A stretch of DNA of 64,000 nt, taken from Cryptomeria japonica (Eukaryota; Streptophyta; Pinopsida; Cupressales; Cupressaceae). The notes beneath the pieces are model-generated. The model did no database searches. It saw nothing but the letters and a program-made list of their open reading frames with translations, and was not told the origin of the DNA. Of this stretch, positions 22,690 through 32,666 are shown piece after piece (positions within the stretch are counted from its first letter, which is position 1; each line of letters starts with the position of its first letter). The stretch is taken from NCBI RefSeq assembly GCF_030272615.1, contig NC_081406.1, positions 471,252,400 to 471,316,399 on the forward strand, read 5' to 3'. The position numbers were made by a program, and so were the translations under genes.

Positions 22690-23663
22690 GCAAATTATTT
22701 TTCCTCGGATTGTGTGTTTGAAGACGATGCCTCCCTATTATGAGGAACAATGACCTCTTGAGCCATTTTTAGATTACTATAGTATTAGAATAGATTTGAA
22801 TCTATTGAGATCATGATTTCCTGCCCATTGTATGAAAATTTCAAGCACTAATGATATGTTGATGGAATAGCTTGTATGTCATGTATCTATGGTCTTCCCA
22901 AAAGTATGTTGTATGATAAATCCAAGTCTAGAACTTGGCATGTTGTGTCTTTCTGTAAAGGTCCCACTCTGATGGGTAATACCACAATTCCTTTAGAGGA
23001 ACGCTCTTCTTTGTCATATGATTTGATTGTGATATTTTTCCAAGGATCAACTACATCTTCAAAATAACCTAGAGCACGGACAAGACTCAATGAGAAAATG
23101 TTTAAGCCAGCTCCCCCATCTATTAGGACATGTTTAATGCGTGTCTTATGAATGAGGACTTCAATATGCAAGGGAGCGTTATGGAGATGTTGCAAGGACA
23201 TGTCATCTTCTTCAGTGAATGATAAGTAGTGAGGGATTGTGAGGTGTCCCACCATGGTTTGGAATTGATCTACATCAAGATCTTTGGACATTGTCGTATC
23301 TACTAATGCTCTTTCAAGAATTTCTTTGTGTGTGGGTGAAAGCCTTAAAATTTATAAGATGGATATTTGGGCAAGAGTTTTCTGTAGTTGATCCACTAGA
23401 CTGTATTATTTTGAAGTGGATGATGTGTTAGTTGTAGGACCCAGCAAAACAACTTTGGCTTTTCTTCTTGTGATAGCATGAGTAGGTTCTTGATGTTGTT
23501 TCTCTTTAACCACTATCACATTTACATTATCATATGCATGAGCATAGCTCACCTTTGATTTACCCTTACCATTATGTGTTGCTAATGATTCACCCTTCTC
23601 ATAGTTAGGAAGTAGAGTTTTGAAAGTTGCATGAGATTCAAAAATCATAATAATGGTTGTCAT
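22690..23663 (-). pseudogene. Tat1 aspartic protease region (decayed)
   Basis: On -, a Lys-rich lead (23663-23406) is followed after one TAG by the retropepsin domain in ORF 23291-22887. It contains VLIDGGAGLNI, with the Asp codon at 23120-23118 (DGGA instead of DSGA, common in Tat proteases), and YNILLGRPWIH near 22900. It would mature the polyprotein. The catalytic Asp is kept. Confidence 0.82.
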
Positions 23664-23749
23664 TCCACCAAGAGGGTTTCACTTGAGGTTCGAAGTTTCT
23701 TCTTTTTGTAAAAGTAATCAACTTGTTTCTGAGAAGCGTCTTTAATGTT

Positions 23750-24900
23750 GACCCAAGTGGTTCACCAATGTTCATAAATTTCCTCTAAAAAACATTGTTG
23801 AAAGTTGATTTTTGGTGATTGTTGTGTTATTGAGTCGCTGCTGAGTGATTTGATAAATTGAAAACTGGTTGCTTTGGTTTTACATTGTTGTTATCCACTA
23901 TCCCATCATTGACAACATTTCGATTTCTATTCCAAAAAAAATTCTTATGTTGTTAGCATTGTTGTTAGGAGGATTAACTCCCTCTTTGTAGGGCTTCAAC
24001 TCACCCTTCTTTACCATGGCTTCCTCCATTATGATTCCATTATCAATCATCTTTTCAAAATTTTGATGGCATTGCATTTTTAGATGATAACTCATTTGTT
24101 TGTTTAGTTTATCAATGAATATGTCCATTTTCTCGTATTTTGGCACCGTACTAGGATATCATGAAGCTAACCATCTCCATCTCTATAGAAATGTCATGAA
24201 AGGTTCTCCACTCTTTTGTTTGGTATTACATAGGTCTAGCATTGTGACCTCATGTTGAATGTTGTAAGAGTATTGTGAAACAAACTTATCCACCAATTCT
24301 GTGAATGATCTAATTCAAGGAGGAAGTTTGGAGAACCATTCCATAGCTAGTCCACTTAAGCTCTTTGGAAATAATCTCATCAGGTATGTATCCTCATGTG
24401 CAAACTCCATACTCATCATGCAAAATTCGTGTATATGATCTTGGGGATCGGTGCTTCCATTATATTTATCATATCTAGGAGTTTCACAACCTGTAGGAAA
24501 TAGTATCATGTTTATATTTATGTTGAATGGATAAGGACAGATTTCTTGAAGCAAATATCTTCTAACTGTTCCTCTCTGCATATCTTGAATCTGTGTTTGT
24601 AGCATTTATATTTGTTGTGTAAGAGTTGTGAGAGGATTATCAACATGATTTATTCTTGTATAACCCTCAGTTTTCATTCTAGTATGATCTTGATCTCTTC
24701 TTATATCATCTCAACCCTTTCTTGTGTCCTCATTAGATTTGGCATTGTTGAGAATTTCTACATCATCCCTTTTGGGAATGGAAGTTTCCTTGTTAGTTCT
24801 TGTGTTATTAGGAATTGATGTGTCATCCTTTTTGTGACTGGAAATATCCTCATGTCGTTCGTTATCATGGAAAGGGTCACTTCTCTTTTGTCCTAAATGC
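23750..24900 (-). pseudogene. Tat1 gag (decayed)
   Basis: ORF 24605-24315 on - carries PRYDKYNGSTDPQDHI and LMRLFPKSLSGLAMEWFSKL, the core of the plant retrotransposon Gag family. A stop at 24312 is followed by the rest of the domain (DKFVSQYSYN, about 24285) and then by ORF 24146-23898 with LNKQMSYHLKMQ. Gag forms the particle. No zinc knuckle is visible, as is usual for Tat Gag. Confidence 0.85.
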
Positions 24901-27158
24901 TAACATCAAAATCTTGGGGGAGTGTAGCACCAGATTTTGCTATCATTAGGAAGTATTTTTCTTTTTCTCCCTCCAATATTTTCTCCATAAATTTATCGAA
25001 TTTAGGATCTTGTTTGATTTCTTTGATATGTTAATTTGTTATGTCTTCTTCTTATATTTCATTTTGGTATGCCATATTCCTATAATCTTTAGTCATTTCG
25101 AATGTTTTTATTTTCCTTTCTGCGATCTTACGTCTTTGCGCTCTAGTTAAAACGGGTATACACGTGTGTTGAATATTGTGCAAGGATTCAATTGTCTAAG
25201 AGGTGTTTCAATAAGTGACCAATTGTCAATGTAGATATGATAGAGTGATATGACATAAAAAGATAATTCAAGTATTTATAAGTTTGTAGGTTTTTCGATC
25301 TTTGGTTGGAGTGCAATGATGATAATTTTGATAAGACCAAGTCCAATAGGACCAATATATCCTATGATATGGGATGAGGTTATCTTGACCAAACATTGTA
25401 GTTTCGTGATAGAGGATAATAGATCCTAATGAGAAACTATGTTTTGAGTGATTAGTTTATCAAAGAGGTGATGATGCACTTTGCGATTTTAGATCTTGAA
25501 CTTGTTGAAGATGAATACTTGAAAATCTTGGGGTGTCTATCTCTAGAATCCATTTTGACAAAAGATTACTTAACCGAGCAAACCAAGAAGACAACCTAAG
25601 CATAGAATGATATATATCAGGTGTATACACTCACTGTAAATTGACCAAGCAAACATGACAAATCTGGAAAAGACATGCCGTAAGACAGCTCTGGACTGAT
25701 AGAGATAAAACCCCGTATGACAAATTAAGGACTCCCAGATGATAATTTAAACAGTCGCATCCAATAAACTAGGAATCTCGTATGAAAATTTAGAGACAAC
25801 CATATGATAACTGATAACAATTTATTTCTGTTGATATGACTTGTACGACAATTTAGACAAGACAAAATGATGAACTAGCTTTCTCGTACAACAAACTAGG
25901 AAACTCGTACGACTCAGGATACAGCAAAGACAAATTTTTGACTTTGACAAATTTTTCACAAACAATGTTTGATGTTTTGGTTATGTTTTCCTATTTTAGA
26001 TGTTTCAGTTTCAGTGCCAAGGATGAAAACATAGAAAATATGCGATATGATAAGTGACCTCAAACACAACATGCTAAATCCTAAGGAAGTTGGTTGAGAG
26101 AGAAAACCTTTGCTTGCAAACTTAGGTACACACCCAATAGCTAATCAAAATACAGCCATTGAGTCTCACACAATGGATTCTCAATGCTGTATTATCTGAA
26201 TCCAAATGCTAATGGGGGCATGATATGGCAAGTTTCTTGGGAGAGTTACTATCTCTCTTGCACAAAGATTATCCTTCTTTCAGAGGTGAATCGGGTAGCT
26301 TCTATCTTAGGGTTTATAGTAAGGATTTCTATTAGGAATTACCCCTTGTATTTGTACAAGCGTGATTGAGGCCTATAGCCCAACAAGGTACCAAAACAAG
26401 AAGTAGTCACGCAAGCGTGATTGAGACCGCGAGGCCCTACTAAATATCTGATATGAGAGATCTCAAAAGAGAAAACTCATATAATCCCATCCTCTGAAAC
26501 TTTAATCCCGAGAGGCCTATTTTTTATAGAGTGTTGGAAAGATTAGGTCTAGTTGTACTCACTTGGGTCATTCTCACAAGGTGATTACTTTTTCCCACTA
26601 TGATAGACCCGCTAAAGGTATTCAAATCTCAAACATAGAAGCGCTTCAAGGGTTGGAATTTCTGATTGTCCATACGGACAAGAGCATACTCTCCTACCTT
26701 TTAGACAACTTCTCAAGCATGGAAAACAAGTTTGTTCATTTACCAATAGAAAATTAAGTGTGCCTAGAAAACTTTAAGAAGACACAAAGTTTGGTTGAGT
26801 TCCCTTAGGCAACTTGCAAAACAAATAAATTAGTAATCATGTTATTTTGGAGTAATTGATTCTTTGGCAAGCATAATCTTTGACAATCATCTTGTGAAAA
26901 CCAGTTAGGCTGCTAGAAAACTCACAAATAGACCAGGGTTAGCATTAGTGACATCAAATTTCAATCACAAAAACCCTAAAATGCAATTTGTTTTGAAATG
27001 ACAGAAGTAGAAAATTGTATCACACATACCCGCATGAGTACACAAAGAAACCCGTATAGTTCTTTAAAGGTACACGTACGAGATTATGAAGCAAATACGG
27101 CCAGAATCCCGTGAGATTGAAGATTTTGATGATGCAAGAGGCCAAAAATGATATTCAT
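24901..27158 (-). other. Tat1 untranslated leader
   Basis: Over 2 kb between primer site and gag without supported coding sequence. From about 25650 to 25930 a phrase like GTCGTACGAG...CCTAGTTT...TTG recurs imperfectly on - with the palindrome TCGTACGA. Long leaders are known in Tat/Ogre elements. The ORF at 26563-26757 on + has no recognisable content. Confidence 0.5.
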
Positions 27159-27178
27159 GCCCCATGATGGGTGCCAAA
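27159..27178 (-). other. Tat1 primer binding site
   Basis: On - TTGGCACCCATCATGGGGC follows the LTR end after two bases. It looks like a CpG-decayed form of the TGGCGCCC... primer site common in Tat elements, unlike the tRNA-Met sites of the PL elements. Confidence 0.6.
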
Positions 27179-27179
27179 A

Positions 27180-28275
27180 TATCATGAGTGTGAAGTAGGG
27201 TACCTACAGCTGCAACACAAACACTCAATAGATCATTACAAACATGGTTAGCAAATTAAAATCAAATGAAAGATAAACCATGACAATAATGCGAATGTGG
27301 ATTTTCTCTTAGATCTAGATGAGAAATTCCAGTGACTTGACTACACCAAGATGGAGGATTTAAAATGATATGATGTGCAAGATAGATAAATGCATGATTA
27401 AACTCGATTGATAGATGCAATTAAGCTAGATGAGAGATTGATTATGCTATATGATTAAGCAATTATACTAGAAGATGATCAAATCAAGCTAGATCTAAGA
27501 TGCAATTTCCTATAATAACAATGCTTAAATGATATGCAAGAAATGATATGCCTATAATAACAAGGCTTGAAAATGAGATGAGATGGGATGGGATCCATTA
27601 TGCTCCAAAATGGGGGATATTTATAGAATTTCCAAGGCCAGGGGTGAGGTGGCAGGAATCAATGGTCAAGATTGAGTCTGAAAAATATCAAGGGTCAAAT
27701 TGGAGGAGGTTGGAGAAGAGGTTGGAGGGATGGACACTTGTCATCTCTGTGGTGACAAGTGTCAAGGAATCTTGCCCACAAGAGGGAAAGTGTCCAAGGG
27801 AGGAGACATGTGGCATAAGTGCCATGTGTCTCAAGGGGAGAATATCCAACCCATAAGAGGTTAGGATAAGGAGGTTAGGATGAGGAGGTTAGGATGGGGT
27901 TAGCTAAACCCAGGATTAAGTGGAATGGGTTAGGTTAGGTGGTTAGAAGTTAGGAAGCATGTGAGAAATTTGAATTTGAAAATTTAAATAATAGAAAAAG
28001 GCAAATTAACTCTCAGCAACTCATAAATTGACTTGTTTTAATTAATTAGGGGATTAGAAGAAATGAATTAAATGGGGGAGGATTAATTAATTTAGATTAA
28101 TTAATCAAAGGGACTATTGTTTGAACTTATTAAATAAATCCTTAGATTTATTAATAAGCAGTTGAATGGGGGAATTTAATCAAATTGCTAGTGAATTCAA
28201 TTAAATTGGGAAGGAGAGTTGATTAAATAATTGCTTATTTAATTAATTATCTTCAGACAATTTTAGGTGTATACA
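27180..28275 (-). repeat. Tat1 5' LTR
   Basis: 1,096 bp, on - from TGTATACACC (28275) to ...CATGATA (27180). It is uninterrupted and nearly the same as 4906-6027. Followed on + by the ACAAC target duplication and then Gyp1 RNase H. Confidence 0.9.
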
Positions 28276-28510
28276 ACAACAACTGAGAAGGAGTTTTTAG
28301 GTGTAGTGTATGTAATTAATAAATTCACATTATATTACAGGTTATAAAATATTTTTTCACACTGATCATGTGGCCATTTGATATTTAATGAACAAAGATA
28401 CTATAGGTGGCCGAATAATAAGATGGTTGTTGCTTCTACAAGAATTTGATATTACCATTGTGGATAAACCAGGCAAAGATAATGGTGTTGCTAAATTTCT
28501 CTCTAGAATA
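28276..28510 (+). pseudogene. Gyp1 RNase H, second half (decayed)
   Basis: Resumes the frame cut at 4905: TTTEKEFLGVVYVINKF, HTDHVAI, then LLLLQEFDITIVDKPGKDN in the ORF from 28388. The last block closes the RNase H and opens the linker to integrase. Two TAA/TGA codons are present. Confidence 0.82.
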
Positions 28511-28639
28511 ATTTTATGGGGTCATAATGAACCAGTGGATGATACATTTCCAGATGAATACTTGTTTGCAATATTTATCCAATGTCCATGGTTTGATGAC
28601 ATTATCAATTATATTGTTATAGGGAAGTGCCTGAATCAT

Positions 28640-29904
28640 TTTACCCCTAAGCAAAACTTATTCGTGAGAGTTCTATATTTAAGTGGATTGATGATCTCTT
28701 ATATAATGTGTGTCCTAATCATATTCTTCGCAGGTGTGTGCAGGAAATATATGTTTATGACATTATAAATGCATGTCATAATGGACCTGAAGGAGGACAC
28801 TATTCTATGGTCAGAACAATTCACAAAATCTTAAGAGCAAGTTAATTTTGATATCCCATGACCAAAGATGTTTCATTTTATGTGAAACATTGTGATGAAT
28901 GTCAATGCATGGGAAGACCTACACCAACAATGGAGATGTCGCTACAACCCTAGATAGCTCTTGAGCCATTTGAAAAATAGGGAATTGATTTTGTGGGACC
29001 TATAGACTTGCCTTCAAAAGGACATCACTACATTCTTGTTTGCATAGACTATGTTACAAAATGGGTGGAAGTGAAAGCATTGCCAACAGCAAGAGAGGAC
29101 AAAGTAGCTGATTTTCTATACAAACACATCCTTCAACGATTTGGAGCACCTAGGGAGATAATTTATGATCAAGGACTACAATTTATGTCTACAATGATGG
29201 AAGCCTTCATGCACAAATTTAGGATAACACATAGAAAATCTACACCATATCATCCTCAAGCAAATGGACAAGTAGAAGTCACCAATAGAGAGTTGGAGAA
29301 TATTTTAACAAAAACTATCTCTTTGAGAAAATTAGATTGGTCAAAGAGATTAGATGAAGTAGTTGGGGCCTACAATACAACATGGAAGAATACTACAGCC
29401 TTCTCTCTGTATGAATTGGTATATGAAAAGACTCTTGTTATGCCTATTAAATTTGAGTTGCAGACATTGAGAACAACATTGGAAGTAGGGATTGATTTAT
29501 CTAAAGCAAAAAATATTAGAATTCTATAATTGAATAGGTGAGATGAAATGGGGATGGAAGCTTTGCAACATACTAAAATAATACAAAAGAAAAGAAAATA
29601 ATGGCATGATAAAAACATTGTTTCCAGACAATTCAAAAAGGGAGATTGGGCATTATTGTTTGACTCCAGATTCCAAGAGTTTATAGGCAAGTTTCACACA
29701 AAATGGTTAGGACCATATGAGGTTGATCAATTTTTTGATAATGGAGCAATTCAGTTGGTACCTATAGATGGAGAAAGAAGAATTATGTTGATAAATGGTC
29801 ATTGTCTAAAATTATATCATAAACTAGCATCCAAGGAAGAATTTCTCTCAAAATTGCAGTCTAGAATTGAACACTTCATTATGGAAAGATATATTTTATG
29901 GTGA
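28640..29904 (+). pseudogene. Gyp1 integrase (decayed)
   Basis: A zinc-binding region with HNGPEGGHYS and CDECQCMG (about 28775-28915) is followed by GIDFVGPIDLP with the first catalytic Asp (about 28981), YVTKWVEVKALP, IIYDQG with the second Asp (29158-29175) and TPYHPQANGQVEVTNRELENIL with the Glu (written here as landmarks only). After stops near 29527 the C-terminal domain GKFHTKWLGPYEV (29690-29730) follows. Order and spacing are normal for Ty3/Gypsy. All three acidic residues survive. Confidence 0.87.
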
Positions 29905-30909
29905 AATCCAACATTGAATGAATCCAGGAAAAAGACAGAATAAAGGTGTATTGAAAACCGGAAATGGTGATTTACCTTCCAAAAAAAATGAGGATGATTG
30001 AAAGCCAAAAATGGTGGTCTACCCTAGGGGTGAATTGAAAACAAGAAATGGTGGTTCATACCTCAAGGGTGAAGTCGAAAACCAACAATGGCAGCTTTAC
30101 CCAGATCAAACTCAATTCACTCCCAATGACTCTTGATGGCTCTCAAGGATTCATAAATAAGTCTTTTGAAGGTTTTAGCATTAAAGTTCCAGATTGCTCC
30201 TAATTGTTCCTAAAAAAGAAATCTCACCTTCAAAGAAGATTGTCTCATATTATTAATGCATTATCTAGTCCATGCAGGGAGAGCCCTGAGTAACTCCTGG
30301 TCTACTCATTTGTTTATCACTGATTGAGTTGATACATATGCTCCGGATGGCTCCTAATCAGAATGCTACCTTGTCTCTTTGGCAAAATGGTCAGATCTAC
30401 ATGACAACTCTTGATTGACAAATCAATCAGCTACATGAAATCTCCTCAAGAATGTGCATTAAGCAATAAAAAGGTATACATTTATTACAAATTTTATTTT
30501 TGAAGTATTCTTTTCTAATTTAGTAAGGATAAAAGTAGAAATGATAAATATTGTTTGTGTAAAAATCTCCACCAACTCATTATTAGCATTATTATTTTAA
30601 GTTTTAAGTAAGATGGAGGGATAACAATTAAATTTGTATGAAATAACTTGTCATTTCAAATTTTGAAGTAATAATTACTATGATAAAATGCACACATGAT
30701 ATGACCGTCGCTAACTCAGCAAATCAAGAAACTTAGTACACAACAGTGGCAGGCGGATCATCTGGTTAAGTTTGAAATTAATGAAGGAACATGTGTAATT
30801 AATTATCACTTGAGCTAAAATCTCTAGTATTGAAAATATAAAATATTCTTTCTTTTCTAAGCTTAAACATTCAGTATCGAAGAAGTAGTTCCAAGACACA
30901 ACAAAAAAA
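29905..30909 (+). other. Gyp1 spacer between integrase and extra ORF, with a short repeat array
   Basis: No coding sequence is supported. About 29945-30105 has four imperfect copies of a 35-50 bp unit with the core 'ttgaaaaccggaaatggtg', varying to 'ttgaaagccaaaaatggtgg' and similar. The rest is A+T-rich. Confidence 0.6.
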
Positions 30910-31263
30910 ATGGGGAATAAGAGGAAGATAGAACCAGAGAATTTTAGCTTATACCCTCAAATGGAGAGATTATTAGAACAAGTGGGTTGGTTGAATTTTA
31001 TCAAAATGTACAATGGTTTTGAGCTTGACTTGGTGAAAGAATTTGTAATAAAATTTCATGTTAATGTCACCAGGGTCGATGGAGAAATTATAGCGGTAAC
31101 ACCTCAAGTGGTCAATGAAATTTAAGGGATTCCTATAGAAGGAGAATTTGTAAACAAGGGGAATATCAATTTTGAAGAATTAATTAATACATTTCATGAA
31201 GGGGATGGACCATGAATTGAGTTGCAGGTCCACAAACTAAACACAAAAGGAGTAAGTAGAAAT
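30910..31263 (+). pseudogene. Gyp1 extra ORF, N-terminal part
   Basis: Starts MGNKRKIEPENF at 30910. It contains QVGWLNFIKMYNGFELDLVKEF, VTRVDGEIIAVTPQVV and, past one TAA (expected Gln) at 31123-31125, GIPIEGEF. The block GW-x-x-F...GF...EF...V...I-x-V-x3-V...GIP recurs in the extra ORF of Gyp2 (44200-44400), so it is a conserved domain placed after integrase. By eye it recalls the ORF1-type or mobile-domain proteins of plant transposons, but I cannot name the family. PL2 splits it at 31263, and the frame continues at 38885. Confidence 0.6.
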
Positions 31264-32398
31264 TGATGAATACTAAGAGGGGGGGGTGAATTAGTATGCC
31301 AAAAATCTTTGCACTTAAACACTTTGCAAGACTAACAGTAAACCGGTAAAATAATTTAGCAGACAAACCGGTTAGCACACATGCAAACCAAATAGCAAAT
31401 AATGCATTCACCCACAGAAGCACAAACACCATAACATAAGATATTTTGATGTGGAAACCCAAATGGGAAAAACCACGGTGAGATGGAACTCACAAGTAAC
31501 TATCTGTAGAATAGGAACCAAACCTGTTAAGGTCATACAATATTCTTTACCAGAATAGATCCTGTTAGGAATCTCAATCTCTGTTAGGAGATAAGTCTGA
31601 TTAAAGACTACCTTGCTAGAGGATTTTAGATCCATAGATGTGAGCCACCTTGTTAGAGGATTTACAAAAGGCTTTTGGGCCTACCCAATTAAGGGCTATA
31701 GACTTGTCGAAGATGTGAGTAATCAACAAGTGAATGATCTAGCAAATAGCATAGATTGCTTGGTTAGATCCTTGATAGCTCATTCCTAATGCATTCCAGC
31801 ATTACTTCAGTCTTCTATACATTCATACTCTCTCTGACTCCTCAACCACCTTAAACCCTAGCAACAACATCAACAACAACAACCTAAAACCCTAAACATG
31901 ATTTCCTTATAAAGGAATCTAGTTTCATGTCGGTCCAATAGGATTACAATACAATTTCCTAGGTTCAATGCATCTAGACATATCTGGTAACACGACACAA
32001 AAAACACCGTTAAAGTGTCGGCACCATCAAACAATTGGTGGATGGTAACTCATCACAAAATGTCGGTTGGTAACTCATCACAGAGTATTACTGGTTCATA
32101 CAAAATACTGGTTCAAGCAAAATGTCGGTTGCCGGTTTGACAAAATGAAGACTAGGAAATATGTGTTTGGCCACTTTGATGCTTCATGCCACTTGAGATC
32201 CTCAAATCGCTTGGGGTCAACATACCGCTTCAGATCGGTAATTACTTTCTGCAAAACACCAATAGTCTAAGGACTATAATGCATCATACCGGTTGGAACA
32301 ATTGCCAGTTAAGCATAACTCATATATACAAAAATGATCTCAATGCAAGTGTGTGTCCATCAATGACAATCACAACATAATCATCAAAAATGCCAACA
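31264..32398 (-). repeat. PL2 3' LTR
   Basis: 1,135 bp, TGATGAATAC...AATGCCAACA on +, near-identical to 37749-38879. It has the hairpin module on - (GTTTCCACATC...GGTTTTTCCC at about 31449-31485) and the C/T-rich run near the end on - (31281-31289). Confidence 0.93.
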
Positions 32399-32410
32399 AT
32401 CTCCCCCTTT
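32399..32410 (-). other. PL2 polypurine tract
   Basis: On - AAAGGGGGAGAT directly before the 3' LTR start TGTTGGCATT. The same motif precedes the PL1 3' LTR. Confidence 0.85.
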
Positions 32411-32666
32411 GGCATTGATGGCAACACTTAGGAAATTTTGACATCTAAGTGTTTTACAACAAAAATATGCCAGAATCAAAATTACTCCCCCTAAGCATAT
32501 ACACTATCCCTTTTGCAGAAAATACAATGTATACTACTTCTTAACAGAAATAACATGAAATTATACATCAAAACATTCAAAATTTATACTTCTCCCCCTT
32601 TGCCAACAATGACAACAAAATATTACAGATTAACACCTGTGTCATGAGGATTAAAAGAATAAGAGT

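Larger units (their letters stand above)
4906..28275 (-). mobile_element. Tat1: Tat-lineage Ty3/Gypsy element, 23.4 kb with inserts
   Basis: Reading on -, the 5' LTR is 28275-27180, the PBS about 27178-27159, then a long leader, gag, protease, RT, RNase H, archaeal-type RNase H, integrase, the polypurine tract (8147-8128) and the 3' LTR (8127-4906). Target-site duplication is ACAAT at 4901-4905 and ACAAC at 28276-28280. LTR ends are TGTCG...TATACA on the left copy and TATCA...TATACA on the right. Lard1 (6028-8108) and PL1 (11871-19851) lie inside; without them it is about 13 kb. A second RNase H between the first and integrase is the known mark of the Tat lineage. Multiple stops make it non-functional. 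Confidence 0.9.

Noticed and set aside
27548-27856. ORF of 102 codons similar to one at 5419-5601
   Set aside because: Both lie in the two Tat1 LTRs; the similarity is LTR identity, not a gene family.
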